64,000 nt of DNA from Nansenia antarctica (GCA_963989245.1 CAXDII010000003.1:620001-684000); one strand, 5' to 3'; shown: positions 39,162 to 51,935, numbered from the stretch's first letter. Made by a program: numbers and translations. The notes: a model not told the origin generated them from the sequence alone.

Positions 39162-40903
39162 CACTATCATATACAGCATAAAATACCACCAATCTAATAA
39201 TTTATGTGGTATATGATAGTATGATTGATGGTATTAGGCAGCGGGTTCCTGAAAAGTGTCTCCTGAGACACCTGGGGGAGCTGGGTCAGCTCATTGAGTG
39301 AGGTAGGCTAAGGATTTATTTTCGTGCGTAAAATGATACAGTTCTGTTTACCTTTTGACTTGACAATCGGTTGACAACCGTGCTGATATCCAACCGAACA
39401 AATAGGCTAGAATAGTGAATTCCGAGTAGCCTACTCACAGGGGCCGATCACCAACAAGGGTATTTTCTGCCCTGTATTATAAGTTCACCCGTTCGCCAGG
39501 ACTCGGCTGTGCGTCCAAGCATTTGGGTACCGTTAGTGCGTTCTCAAAAAGACGGATGATGAATTTTACCAGCTTACCGGTGCGTCTCTTCTGTCAAGCA
39601 ACATCTACAAATCTTGTAAGCCGTGCGTCAGGATTTAGTTTTCAGGGTTAACAAGTTTCAAATACTCATGTTGTCTTACATTTTTCCCGATGTCTATGTA
39701 TGACACATCATTTGAAAGCTTACAATCTGGAAATAACGCGATTACTTTGATTCATTTGATTCATTCATTGTGGTTCTCTTGTAATTATAATTATTACAAT
39801 TGTTGCCATTACTACAATTGACAGTCTATTTCTATAAACATGTTGATAACATTGTGAATGTTGGCGATAGCTGAAAAAGTAATATGCCAGGGATGGGGTA
39901 GTCACTACTATTGGTCACTACTATTGGTATAACTACTAGTTAAACCCCAGTGTTTAGGGGTGTCCAAGAGGTCCGCTAAAAGACAACTGATGTTCTAACA
40001 GGTCTATCTGTAATTTACAATGGCAATTTTGGGATGTAGTGTATTTTGGGATGCATCTGGTTGGAAGGTATCACATTCAGGTTGATCAAACCTGTCATTC
40101 TAGATGTGTTTTTGCGGGGATGTCCTTTTGGCAAAGTTTGACAGGATTGTACACGTTCCCCATTTTGAGCAGTCGATGTCGACGCAAACTCTAGGACCAT
40201 TCTGGTAACCAAGATTACCCAACAGTAGTCTACCCTAGCCTGTTGTCTCTTGCTGTCAGAATGACGCTTCAGAGAGAGGGGTGGGAGTAGCAGAGAGGCA
40301 GGAAAAGCAACTCGATGTGTCTGTCTATCAACAGAGGCTGTCTGAACGCATATCTGACTGCTGATACGAAACCCCCGTTCACTCTCTTAAGAGTGTGCGT
40401 ACAAAAGATCAAGATGTATATCAGATAGATATACATAGATGTACACGTTTTGTTTGTTTAGGAGCAGTTTTTTTGGGGGGAGACTGTATGACATCCACTG
40501 TCCACATGAAAGACCGAAAGGACATGATAATGTGCGTATTATATGCGAATGTCCGTATTATATCCGAATGTCGCTCCCACTCGTCACATTTTCCTCTAAT
40601 TTCATTTCTAACCCTAAGTCTCTTTCTAACAACAATATTCGTTATTTAAACACAGCTAGACAGCTACATTTCAACCCTTGCCAGTCATTTGGGGCCACCC
40701 CCTTCCTAAACACCTGCGTCAACTTTCGTTTTGGCCCACCCCTCCGTTTGGGGGGTGTTCTGAACAAATGGCGGGGGTTAATAAAACCACAACGCGGGGG
40801 GGAAATAAACCCCCCCTTCTGTAAAAGATCTTATGTTTTATGACCCCCCCTCATAAAAAGATCAAAGGGAATCGAGATCAAAGAAAAGGGCCGAATACTA
40901 ACT
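39162..40903. repeat. Polinton TIR C (right), enlarged
   Basis: Parallel to TIR A and inverted to B. The outer end is ATACTAACT at 40903. The inner border runs into the hexon tail fragment at 39162-39265 and, across the solo LTR, to about 25190. It contains the promoter block (40640-40860), the Bcl-2-like scrap (about 40565-40640) and the conserved 65-codon frame (40015-40212, minus). Confidence 0.85.
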
Positions 40904-42397
40904 AAGCCACCCTTCGCTGCCCTCTCCCACTTCCAGACGAACGCCTACCCTATATTATAGCACTTGTCTTAATTCAGCCGCTATAATTGAGTCGCTATCA
41001 CAGGCGTTAATACAAACCTCATTCACCTGCGTTCATTTTACCTGCGTTGGTATTTATAGAAGGAAGCACATACGCAACTTTAAACCATCTCAGCCCGTTT
41101 TATAAATAATGCTTACGTCCGTTTAGAAAAATGTGCTTAGCCTACGTGAAAGTCAAAGATGACGTTCAAGTACTTTTTTATAAATGAGGCCCCTGACCTG
41201 AATGTTATTGGTAACAACTCTGCCCCTCTGATCATCTATCCTGTCAATCGCAGAATTATCTTCTAAGATTATGGTATAATTTACCAAACAGAGTCATTTC
41301 TGAACTGGTTATCGTGTGTTATATAGTTTTTGCTATCAGTGTATCTGCTAGAGATGGTGAATATGCAGCAGCAAAGTAAAATATAGCCCAGCTTCTCCAG
41401 CCTCATAAGAAGATATGACTCTATATAAATGACATTGTTTGACTTCTCAGGATGTTAAAATTATTATAAACCAGATGCTCTCAGAATACTGTATTTCATT
41501 ATTAGCTAGTTATTATTGTAATGTATAATTACATTTTGGGGATTTTGAGTGTAATGAATACTGGGTGTGTACAGAGTGAAATTGAGGATGTTCAGACAAT
41601 TAAATTCACTTTAATTTATCAAAATCCATTGATCACATTAATAATCAGTCTAGTACAGGTCCCAGAGCTTTAGAATGGTGATGGTGAGGTAGCAGACTTG
41701 GCTGTCTGTCTTATTAAAGCAAAAACACAAGTTGTCCCTCATGCATGTGTGTGACGTAATTACATTTAACAGAATGTATGTTTGATAATAATGTTATTGG
41801 TTTAATGGCTTGCAAAGGGAATCAGATATGCTTCAAAACTGTTTAATAAGGGTGACTGTGATTGTAATATGATACACATCTTCTGTACATGATATTATAA
41901 GTTTGTCTAATGGTCTGTTTCTGTGGTGGTTTTATCATCACTGCATATCAAACATCAACACCTGATGAATAAAGTCCCTGTTACCTGACACCTGTGAATG
42001 AGTGATTAATTCATTTATCACCGAAGGTGAATAAAGTCGCCCACATTGTCAACATCCTAGACTGCCAAGGGTGACTTTACTCACTGAAAATGCATAAATG
42101 ATGACGCTTCATTTTGTAGCCAATCAAAGTGTTGTTGCTAGGTAGATACCACATAAAACACTGGACACAGTCTATGTGGTGAGAGTTCCGGAACGCTTTG
42201 GCAGTTGGTGAGTTAAACACAGGAAGTAGTCATGCAGTGTGACTGTGCTTCATATGACCACCACATTAGTCTAGGCTAGGGGCAGGGATGCACAGAGATT
42301 TGGAGAGGCTATTGCTCTAACCTGGAAAAAGGGGGGGCCCCTTACTTTGAGGCCTTACTCAAGGACACACTAGTGGTGGTGTTCCCAGGTCTTACTC
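40904..42397. other. Unassigned, probably host non-coding sequence
   Basis: No coding frame is recognised. A TTTATAAATGAGGCCCCTGA motif at 41177-41196 recurs at about 47709-47727 and looks like the end of a fish MITE (reverse complement begins CAGGGGCCTC). A/T-rich tracts fill 41300-41900. Confidence 0.5.
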
Positions 42398-42993
42398 AAT
42401 GAATGAATGAATGGTCTTTATTGTCATTGATATAGTACAGGTACCATACAACGACATTTGGGAGGGGGGGCTCCCCTGGTGCTAGGAAAAAAATACTAAA
42501 AACAAGAAGGGAAAAGAGCTGGTTTACATAAATAAAGGCTATGTACACTATCCACTATACTATACTATACAAATAAAACACTGTGCTGTACTCTATGCTA
42601 TGCTATACCTATTCTAACATTTCCTATCTCTGAACCTTATGTACCCGAGGGTTGTCATATTGCACATAGTGTTATTGCACATTCATTTAAAGTGTCGCAG
42701 TTTGCAGGTTTGAAATGTTCACAGTTGTGTTTCAGTATTGCACTTGATTACAATCTAGTAGCTGCCATCAAAATTTCTAGATTGTCCAGGGCCTATGAAC
42801 CTAGGTCTTTGCTGTGTTCAGGGCCTGAATGGCCCTGGGGTAGAAGCTGAGCTTCAGTCTATTTGTCCTTGCGGACATGGTCCTGAACCGCCTGCCCGAG
42901 GGCAGCCGAACAAAGTGTTCGTTCCCAGGGTGGGATGGGTCTCTGGAGATCTTGGAGGCCTTCCTGAGGCAGCGTGTGTTGTACAGCTCTTCT
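42398..42993 (-). mobile_element. 3' fragment of the jockey/CR1-like LINE
   Basis: The reverse complement matches the last codons and 3' UTR of the LINE at 43553-46002, ending in the same (ATTC)n tail at 42398. It is 5'-truncated near 42993, in the segment before the ORF stop. Confidence 0.85.
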
Positions 42994-43552
42994 GTGCAGA
43001 TGATCTAAACACGCCTGATCCTGCGTGTCCTCTGTGTAGTTAAGCTGGTTTGAGTCATGGCTGCAAAGGAGAAACACATTTGTAAACGCTTTAAACTCTT
43101 ATGGCAGTAATGAACCCTACACATCTTATCGTTTATCAAACAATACCCTCAACAATGATTGACTACTTTTAGAATTGATCACAATCACAGTCTAGTCTCT
43201 GTCATCAGTTCCATTGTGCTTAATAAAAACACTGCATACTGCTACAGTACAGCACAGTATGTGCTGCATGTTTGGACATCAGTGGATGATTTACTGAAAA
43301 AAGTTTGAATAACACTTATTTACTTCAGGATGGATCTTATGGTCAGCATGGTAACACTTTGTGACGTTAGAATTATAAGGTTCTATCTCCATTTTTGGTC
43401 AAAATTGAGGTTTTTACATAATCTGATCCATTAGGTGTTTATTAATGCCTGTGTGGTGTTATTTTTAAAATGTTGACAATTTAAACATTGAAATTGAAAT
43501 TGAAATTTTAAAAATAAATGTTGACATTTTCTTTTTGACCTGAAGGTAGTAC

Positions 43553-46002
43553 TACCGAAGTTCTATCAGCATGTTAAATGTGCAACAAGAGGAGAAAAAA
43601 CACTGGATAAGGTATACACCAACATCAAGCTTGCTTACAAGGCTAGACCGCTAGCTCATCTAGGCATGTCTGACCATGTGTCAATCCTCCTGATCCCAGC
43701 CTACACTCCCATGAGGAAAAGTGCTCCCATCACCACTAAGACTGTCAGAACCTGGCCAGCAGGGTCCGCTCCACTGCAGATCTGCCTGAATGACACCTCA
43801 TGGCAGGAATATGAGCATGAGGACCTGGAACAGTTCACGTCGTCGGTTCTGAACCACATAGTGAACTGCACCAACTCAGCCACCGTGGACAAACGGGTCC
43901 GGGTCTACCCCAACACGAAGCCATGGATGACTGGGAAGGTCCAAAAACTGCTCAATGAGAGGGACAACGCCTTCTCAGCGAAGGACACACTGCTGTACAG
44001 CACCACCAGGGCTAACCTAAAGCGTGGCATCCGGGAGGCCAAGGCAGACCACAGAGAGAAGATTGAGGAATGCTTCCTGAGCAACGACTCCAGGTGGGTG
44101 TGGCAGGGGGTTCAGCACATGACAAACTTCAGAGCCAACAGGCTCACAGCCGCGGAGGACGACCCCCTGCTGGCGGAAAAGCTGAACTCCTTCTACGCCC
44201 GGTTCGACGAGGGGCGAATGGAGGTAACCACAACACAAACACCACTCTCTCCAGCTCTCAGCAGCCTCACCCTCACAGAGCATGAAGGGAGACGCGTGCT
44301 GAAGGCGGTGGACCCCAGGAAAGCCTCAGGGCCGGATGGCGTCCTGGGACGGGTGCTGAGGGACTGCGCCGACCAGCTGGCCGGGGTTTTCACCAACATC
44401 TTCAACCAGTCCCTGTCCCAGGCCGCCATCCCACCCTGCCTGAAAACCTCAACTATCATCCCAGTCCCGAAGAAAAGCACGGTGAGCTGCCTAAACGACT
44501 ACCGCCCGGTGGCACTCACACCAATCATCATGAAGTGCTTCGAGAAACTAGTCCGGGCCCACATAGTCACACGCCTCCCGCCCAACCTGGATCCATACCA
44601 GTTCGCCTACAGAGCCCACAGGTCCACAGAGGACGCCATCGCGACGACTCTCCACTCCACTCTATCCCACCTGGAGAGGGGAAACAGCTACGCGAGACTG
44701 CTCTTTGTGGACTTCAGCTCTGCCTTCAACACCATCCTTCCAGACAGGCTAGTGACCAAACTACTAGACCTGGGACTATCACACTCTATATGTGCATGGA
44801 TCAAGGACTTCCTGTCTGACCGCCCCCAGAGGGTGCGGGTGGGCTCCCACACCTCCACAGCCCTCAGACTCAGCACTGGGTCCCCCCAGGGCTGCGTGCT
44901 AAGCCCCATCCTCTACAACCTCTACACCTACGACTTCACCCCCGTCCACCCCAGCAACTCCATCGTAAAGTTTGCAGACGACACCACCGTGGTGGGCTGC
45001 ATCTCGGGGGGGGACGAGGCGGCGTACAGGGATGAGGTAGAGCAGCTGAGCAAGGTTAACAACCTGCTGCTGAACCAGTTAAAGACCCAGGAAATCATCG
45101 TGGACTTCAGGAGGAAAAAATCTGAGGTCCAGCCCCTGCTCGTCGATGGAGGGAGCGTGGAGAGAGTCTCAACCCTCCGATTCCTGGGGGTGCACATACA
45201 GGATGACCTGTCCTGGAAGATCAACACAGCAGCCATCATCAAGAAGGCACAACAGCGGCTCTACTTCCTGAGAGTCCTCAGGAAAGACCACATCGGACAG
45301 GAGATGCTGGTGACCTTCTACCGCTGCGCAGTGGAGAGCATCCTCACCTACTGCATCTGCGTGTGGTTCTCCAGCTGCACAGCCGCAGAGAGGAATGCGC
45401 TACAGAGAGTCGTGAGATCGGCCCAGAAGATCACCGGCGCCCCCCTCCCCTCTCTGGAAGAGCTGTACAACACACGCTGCCTCAGGAAGGCCTCCAAGAT
45501 CTCCAGAGACCCATCCCACCCTGGGTACGAACACTTTGCTCGGCTGCCCTCGAACAGGCGGTTCAGGACCATGTTCGCAAGGACAAACAGACTGAAGCTC
45601 AGCTTCTACCCCAGGGCCATCCAGGCCCTGAACACAGCAAAGACCTAGGTTCTGGGCCCTGGACAGTCTGGACAGATTGATGGCAGCTGCTGGATTGAAA
45701 AAATCAGGTGTAGTGCTGAGGCACAAATGTGTACATTTCAAGCCTGCAAACTGCGACACTTTAAATGAATGTGCAATAACACTATGTGCAATATGACAAC
45801 CCTAGTCGTCTTATCTGTACAGTATAGTATAGTGGATAGTGTACATAGCCTTTATTTATGTAAACCAGCTCCTTTCCCTTCTTGTTTTTTTTAGTTCTTT
45901 TTTTTTCTTTCCTAGCACCAGGGGAGCCACCCCTCCCAAATTTCGTTGTTTGGTACCTGTACTATAGCAATGACAATAAAGACCATTCATTCATTCATTC
46001 AT
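43553..46002 (+). mobile_element. 5'-truncated jockey/CR1-like LINE
   Basis: It starts inside the endonuclease domain, contains a whole RT region, a 3' UTR and a (CATT)n tail near 45985-46002. Two shorter minus-strand copies lie at 42398-42993 and 61470-61727. Confidence 0.88.
43666..45648 (+). CDS. LINE ORF2: endonuclease end and reverse transcriptase
   Basis: The frame is open upstream to about 43560, giving the tail of an AP-type endonuclease (LDKVYTNIKLAYKARPL, GMSDHVSILL). RT follows with KASGPDGV, LLFVDFSSAFNTI (motif A), GSPQGCVLSPILYNLY (motif B) and FADDTTVVG (motif C), then a thumb region. 660 residues, no stop. The ATG at 43666 is internal to the ancestral protein. A Rex1-like or other CR1/jockey-type fish LINE is likely; without its 5' end it cannot make a full protein. 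Confidence 0.88.
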   Translation: MSDHVSILLIPAYTPMRKSAPITTKTVRTWPAGSAPLQICLNDTSWQEYEHEDLEQFTSSVLNHIVNCTNSATVDKRVRVYPNTKPWMTGKVQKLLNERDNAFSAKDTLLYSTTRANLKRGIREAKADHREKIEECFLSNDSRWVWQGVQHMTNFRANRLTAAEDDPLLAEKLNSFYARFDEGRMEVTTTQTPLSPALSSLTLTEHEGRRVLKAVDPRKASGPDGVLGRVLRDCADQLAGVFTNIFNQSLSQAAIPPCLKTSTIIPVPKKSTVSCLNDYRPVALTPIIMKCFEKLVRAHIVTRLPPNLDPYQFAYRAHRSTEDAIATTLHSTLSHLERGNSYARLLFVDFSSAFNTILPDRLVTKLLDLGLSHSICAWIKDFLSDRPQRVRVGSHTSTALRLSTGSPQGCVLSPILYNLYTYDFTPVHPSNSIVKFADDTTVVGCISGGDEAAYRDEVEQLSKVNNLLLNQLKTQEIIVDFRRKKSEVQPLLVDGGSVERVSTLRFLGVHIQDDLSWKINTAAIIKKAQQRLYFLRVLRKDHIGQEMLVTFYRCAVESILTYCICVWFSSCTAAERNALQRVVRSAQKITGAPLPSLEELYNTRCLRKASKISRDPSHPGYEHFARLPSNRRFRTMFARTNRLKLSFYPRAIQALNTAKT

Positions 46003-46109
46003 AATCACACACCAGTGGTGTGACCAGGTATAACCCCAAAGCATTATATTACTCTCAGCAGGATTAATGGCAGTACTCACACAGAAATTAAGTACTGCAA
46101 TTGCAGACC

Positions 46110-46110
<1 letters not shown>

Positions 46111-46182
<72 letters not shown>
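46111..46182. repeat. (AAT)n microsatellite
   Basis: About 24 trinucleotide units with one interruption near 46151. Confidence 0.95.
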
Positions 46183-46184
<2 letters not shown>

Positions 46185-46568
46185 CACCCACGAGTTGAGC
46201 ATTGACCAATGGAATGACAGGGTACTCCGTTTAAAAAGGAGCCGCGAGCCTCACACGTAACCATAACAAAACAGCTCACCTGACGACGAACACGCAGCTT
46301 GAGGACAACGGTAAGATCATATGAACTAGTAGTTCATACTAGTATATATTATATAGTAGTATACCAAAGTCGTTGACACTACCCTTTCATTAACCCAATA
46401 AATGATAGTCTGGCTAGCCAGCTTTTTCAGGGTTTGCTAGCTAACGTGTTAGCTTCTACCACACTAGTAAGCAGCCGTCTTGCTGGGTAGCTAGCTGGGT
46501 AGCCAGTCAGCCAACTACCAACTCTGGCTTGTTGATTTTCAACCTTTCTCTTTTCGAGAGCATTGATC

Positions 46569-46680
46569 ATTAAGCAATATCACACGAGAGGGAGTGTGTT
46601 ATACTGAATATCAGCACGACAATCACAGCCGTGATATTCAGTATAACAGCACGACCTCGAGTGTGATATTGCTTTTATAC
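46569..46680. repeat. Inverted repeat, probable MITE core
   Basis: AGCAATATCACAC...GTTATACTGAATATCAGCACG is followed by its inverted copy ending GTGTGATATTGCT. A related GTTATACTG...TTGTATAATATG stretch follows to 46983, so the whole unit may extend that far. Confidence 0.6.
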
Positions 46681-47253
46681 AACAGTTCTACAGCGCGATT
46701 TATTAGTTAACAGTAATAAGCGACAACAGATTATGATTTGTTTGTTTATTTTATCATAAAAATAAACAAAAAATAGTTCCGCAACTGAACTTCAAATGGA
46801 CTGTTGCCTAGTAACCTGAAAACAAACAATGTAGTCTAATTAACGGTCATTTAGTAGAACACCTGTGCGGCGGAGTGATACATATAGTTAAAAGTCCCAG
46901 TGCTGTTATACTGTATCGTAACTCATGGAATGCCTCTCCTCCAATCAAATTACTTGGTCGGAACTAACTGTTGTATAATATGTAAATAACGGTAGTGAGC
47001 TTTTGTGGCTGCAACTGCTAGCGTTTGTCTGTCAGTGATGGATCTGTGGCTAGACAATCAATGTATTGCTATTGGGTAGAGTTACTGCACACACACAAAA
47101 AAAAAGTTAATATAGATATTAGCTTCAGCCAGCTCTGTCTCAAAACGTATAAATGTCACAGCTTAGAAAGTCACACCGTAGTAATCCTGGGAACCAGATG
47201 TACATCTGTATGTTTTGTGTACCTTAAAAGTTGTCGAAAATGGGTTTGAAATG

Positions 47254-47381
47254 GAAATTCCCAACTGCCAAGTGTGGAGTTTTGAACATTCCACCACTAG
47301 AACACACACCACTACATGAAATTCCCAACTGCCAAGTGTGGAGTTTTGAACATTCCACCACTAGAACACACACCACTACAT
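47254..47381. repeat. 64-bp tandem duplication
   Basis: Two copies (47254-47317 and 47318-47381) of a unit beginning GAAATTCCCAACTGCCAAG; they look identical, so the duplication is recent. No gene is associated. Confidence 0.9.
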
Positions 47382-47821
47382 GATTGAAAGCCTCATCGCG
47401 TAGAAACGGTCACTCTCTGCGTATGTGGCTGAACATGACCACTGCCCTCAGCTGCCGACTGTCTGCATGATCAGCCATCTCCTACCTTCCTCCCAGGTCT
47501 CCTTCAACAGTACATCCTCTTGATAATAGCACTTTTGGATTTGGAAAAAAAACATTTTAGCCATCAGAGATAGATAGAATAAATACTGAGAGGACATGAT
47601 GCTCAGGACATATTACTTATTAAATTGGTCTTCATGTAAAACATCAGATTTGGGTTGTAGATTTATCATGCATCACACGTTTTGTTTTTTGCTTGTTTTT
47701 TTGCAAGCTTTATAAATGAGGCCCCTGATGCCCATTAGAATACTCTGATACCCAATTCAGATTTGATCTGAGATTTATATTTACATTTCTGACATTCAGC
47801 AGACGCTTTTTTATTTATTTA

Positions 47822-48270
47822 TTATGATCTGTAAAGGCAAGGAAGAGCTGGAGGCCATGCTGGAGTCCAAAGGCGACCAGGTGGACCTGTTCTCCCTCGC
47901 CCAGGAGGACGAAAGGTGGCACAGCTCAACAAGGCCCTGCTGGACTTTGACTCCCGGGTGGGGCCTGGCAAGCTGCACCCCAAGCACCGGCTCATCCCCG
48001 ACTGTGGCCGCAGCACCAAGATGCCCATGTATCAGCTGTCACTGACCATCAAGATGACCATGTATCAGCTGTCACTGACCATCAAGATGCCCATGTATCA
48101 GCTGTCACTGACCATCAAGATGCCCATGTATCAGCTGTCACTGACCATCAAGACGCCCGTGGTGTTTGACAAGCTACACTCAGAGGCGTGGAGCATCAGT
48201 GCCAAGCTGCACTGGTTCGTCTTTGGGCATGCGCCCCAGGACCCGCGGGAGAAGTTTGAGATCTACTACA
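47822..48270 (+). pseudogene. Unrecognised gene fragment with a register change
   Basis: A codon-like stretch starts at 47822 (GKEELEAMLESKGDQVD) and shifts frame at about 47915 into ALLDFDSRVGPGKLHPKH, continuing through a fourfold 33-bp repeat to FDKLHSEAWSISAKLHW and EKFEIYYKLL. High GC and third-position bias suggest former coding sequence. I do not recognise the protein. It abuts the hAT-like transposase at about 48270, so it may be host sequence disrupted by that element. Confidence 0.4.
48021..48152. repeat. Four in-frame 33-bp tandem repeats
   Basis: Units begin at 48021, 48054, 48087 and 48120, each encoding M-x-MYQLSLTIK. One base difference marks the second unit (ATGACC instead of ATGCCC). 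Confidence 0.95.
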
Positions 48271-48271
48271 A

Positions 48272-50357
48272 GCTCTTGCCAAGCTGCAATCAATGTACAC
48301 CTTCTCAGAGAGGACGTTTGAGAGCATTCAGTCAAGCCCTTTCTCCATCAACCTGGATAAGAGCACATCAAGCTCCAATAAGAAGGTGCTGTCAATCCTT
48401 GTTGGTTACTTTAATCAGGAGCTGAAGCATGTGGTCGTCGAGCACCTTGGCTCCATTGAAGTACTAAAGGGCACTGCTGAACATCTGGAAAAGGCCCTAG
48501 TGACCTTTTTCAAGGAACACACAATTCCATTTACTAACATGGTTAGCATGATGATGGACTCCTGCAACGTCATGCGAGGGAGTAAGTCCGGGCTGGAGAC
48601 CAGGATAAGGTCCAAGTACTGTCAGAACCTCCTAGATGTTGATGGAGATTCCTGCCACCACATCCACAATGCCGGCAAAATTGGAGATATACAAGATCCA
48701 CAGTGATATAGTGGAGATATACAAGGACCACAGTGTTGGTGAGCGGGCAAAGGCCAGGATACAATTTTTCCACCAGGACCCCCCCAAAAATTATTTAAAT
48801 TAATCTAATATTGTAAAGGGGAGCCTCAGCCGCCAACAATCTTATGTGATTAATCCTCTTGTATACTGTATGTAGCCCAAAATACATATTGTATTTAATC
48901 TCTCTCTTCCAGGAATGACGCAAGTTGGGAAGGACAGGAAAGAAAGGGTGTGGAAGAAGCTCTGGTTTGAGAGTCGCAACACAGACCTCCAGCTGAGCAT
49001 TTACCTCGGCGTCCTTCAGATCATGAAGGAGTATGTTACGGTGTTCCAGGTGTGTGTTTTCACACTAATGAATTAGTGAATTATCAATCTCTGATAGATA
49101 AACTAAATAGGCCTATCCTTGTATGCTCTCATCAGTTAGATTGTGATATAAACAGACCCTCAACTGCATGTCTGTGTATGGTAATAGAATTGTTGTAGCA
49201 TTTTATAATAATGCCATTATTCACAGGGCAGCCAAACCCTTGTCCACAAGCTGCATGACAAGCAGCTTGAAGTTGTGAAAACCTTCATGGGGTGCTTTAT
49301 CAAGGCTGAGAATCTGCATACCACCCCAAAGAATATCATGGAGTTGGATTTCAACGACAAAATGCTGCCTCTCTGTGAGCTGTATGTCGGACAGGTGGCG
49401 GACAAACTGAAGGCAGGAAATCCACGTAATCAGGTTAGTAAATGTATTAAAAACGGCAAATCAAACATTTATACATTTCTCCAGGTAAAATGATTTAATT
49501 GCAATCGTTTTAATGTTTTACAGAGTGTGCTGCAGTTTCTCGAAACAGTGAAGACTGCATACATGTCGACAGCAGCCTATATGCAGAAAAAGCTGCCACT
49601 GGACAGCAGGACCCTGCAGTCACTGTCTGCCTTGGACCCATTGGTGAGGGGACACTCAGAGACGGGCATCCTCCTGAAGTGGCTGGCAGGGATGATGAGC
49701 CACTTGGTGCCACACCCCAATTTGACGTGCCACTGAAAGTTGTCAAATTCAGCACAAATTCCACCCTTCCCCTGTACACTGATGGGGACAACATGGTTAA
49801 CTGGTGGGCAAATGTCATTGACACTGGAAGGTACCCAGGCCTCAACCATGTGGTTCGAGCAGCGCTCTCCATTTTCCAAGGACCAATGGTGGAGTCATCG
49901 TTCAGTGCCATGGGAGATATTATTGACTGCAAAAGCACCAGAATGAGCATGGACACCTTTAGGGACAACCAATCCAGACAACCAAGTATGCCCTCAGGTC
50001 CAGGGGTCAGACAGCAATACAGATGTTCAGGAGAGAGGATGTCAAGTTCTCAAAGGTAGACAAGGTCCTATGCAGGAATATCCACACTGCAGGCTCAAAA
50101 GACAAGGCTCGCAGACAACAGGCCCTGTTGAAGACAAAAGGGAGGCAGGAAGAGTTTGGTTGCCAGCCAACAACCAGTGCTGCACAAAGCAGGAAGACTG
50201 CAGTGGAGGATGACAGGCAAGCCACAGTGAGGCACATGGCTGCTCAAAAAAGAAAAAAAAGCACTGGAAGTGCTGGTACAGGCAAAGAAGGCAAAAAAGC
50301 ACAAGTGATGTGCTTGGTGGGATGGACTTCATCAGAATTGGTTTTATTTGTTCAAAA
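48272..50357 (+). pseudogene. Multi-exon hAT-like transposase gene, degenerate
   Basis: Exon-like blocks: 48272 to about 48700 (FSINLDKSTSSSNKKVLSIL, SMMMDSCNVMRG), 48912-49050, 49228-49434 and 49524-50310. Borders fit GT-AG: acceptors TTCCAG, TTCACAG and TTTTACAG, donors CAG/GTGTGT and CAG/GTTAGT. The last block has the hAT dimerisation region (NWWANVIDTGRYPGLNHVV, then MVESSFSAMGDII). A register change lies at about 49970-49985, and the first block ends in a short duplication of GATATACAAG. The basic C terminus resembles other fish hAT-type proteins. A domesticated gene gone bad is possible; a decayed transposon is likelier. Confidence 0.7.
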
Positions 50358-50361
50358 ATAA

Positions 50362-51648
50362 ATGTTCAAAATATATTTACAGATCATCTTCTCCTCTTTC
50401 ATTTGGGAGAGTAAGTCACCAAGGATTAGCCAACAAGTTTTACAACTTCCATATAATGATGGTGGCTTAAACCTACCGAACCTTAACATTTACTTTCTGG
50501 CTGCCCAACTTACCCAGATTAGGCAGTGGTTCTCTAGCTCATCTAGCGCATGGTCAAGACTGGAATCTTATGACATTCTTCCATATGAACTGAGATACCT
50601 GCCTTATATTGGTTTACAACAGGTTAAAAAAATCACAAATAATCCTATTATTATTAACAGTTTACTAATATGGAAGAACTCCCATAAACGTATGGTCACA
50701 AGGAACACCTTTCGCCCTATACTCCTATCTGGAGAAACCCCAATTTTACATCTTGTTTTAATGATGACACCTTCAAGTCTTGGTACGACAAGGGGATAAG
50801 GGAAATAACACATCTTTACGACAGTGGTACATTTGTTTCTTTCCTTCAGTTAAAGTCAAAATATAATTTATCTTCCACACATTTATTTCGATTTTTTCAA
50901 ATCTGCCATATGATACAGACAACTCAAGGCACTCTTGAAGAACCCAAGCCCTCCAAAATAGAAGGCCTTATCAATAAGGAGGTTCAAAGTTCTAAATGTA
51001 TTTCTCAAGTTTATTTATCTCTGCTTGAATGCTTGTCTACAAGTACAGATGCTACGAGGTGTAAATGGGAAAAGGATTTAGACATGGATATAAGTAAAGA
51101 TGACTGGTCTTTCTTTTGTCTTAAAGTTCATAAATGTTCTTACAATATGAGGCACAAACTCCTTCTTTTTAAAATTTTGCATAGAACTTATTATACACCT
51201 GCAAAACTTTATAAAATGAATAATGAAATGTCCTTTTTGTGCTGGCGCTGCAAAAAACAGAAAGGGGACTTTTACCATATGTTTTGGTCATGTAATTTGT
51301 TGTTAACATTTTGGAACTTTGTAATTGACACGATAGCATTATGTTTAAATATTCACATTGCAAAATCATCTCGCTTGTGTCTTTTAGGCACAATCAATAT
51401 GGATCCTTGGAATGAATTTCCAAAAATATATATTGATCTTGCTTTGATTGCTGCAAAGAAGTGTATTGCAATCCATTGGAAATCCGATTACTCTCCTACA
51501 ATATCACATTGGTTAAATGAAATCTCTAGCTACATTCCATTAGATAAAATATACTATAATATAAGACATAAGAGTCAGGACTTTGTAAAAATATGGCAAC
51601 CACATATAGATTTTATGGCAAGAAGGGCAGCTTCAGGTACTATTGTTT
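50362..51648 (+). pseudogene. L1-like LINE, C-terminal part of ORF2
   Basis: After RT, L1-type ORF2 proteins carry a C-terminal region with FIWESKSPRISQQVLQLP, GGLNLPNLNIYFLAAQL and a cysteine/histidine motif. Here the motif is LCWRCKKQKGDFYHMFWSC at about 51237-51296. The frame changes near 50760, so the copy is dead. It ends at 51648, before a (GT)n tract. Confidence 0.75.
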
Positions 51649-51724
51649 GATGGACAGTGTTTCTTGTAGGGATGCACGGTGATGTGAATTGCTGTTAATA
51701 TCATAGCGCATCCCTAATGAATGT

Positions 51725-51755
51725 ATTATTGTGTGTGTGTGTGTGTGTGTGTGTA
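51725..51755. repeat. (GT)n microsatellite and following low-complexity tract
   Basis: A short (GT)n run, then G-rich (51830-51860) and A/AG-rich (51911-51945) tracts directly before the HLTF-like segment. Confidence 0.85.
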
Positions 51756-51935
51756 TGTAGGCATGTGTGTTTTGTCTTATTATTATTATATTTTTGTTGT
51801 GTTGTCGTTGGGCGTTGCCGCACAATGGTGGGTGGGGGGGGGGGATACAAGGGGGCGGGGAAACAAGAAAAAATGTGTTCAATTATATTGTAAAAATGTT
51901 TGAATCTTTGAAAAAAAAAAAAAGAAGAAAAAAAA

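Noticed and set aside
47709..47727. Complete MITE between the TTTATAAATGAGGCCCCTGA copies at 41177 and 47709
   Set aside because: Both motifs are in the same orientation and 6.5 kb apart, so they are ends of separate fragments, and no partner inverted end was found.
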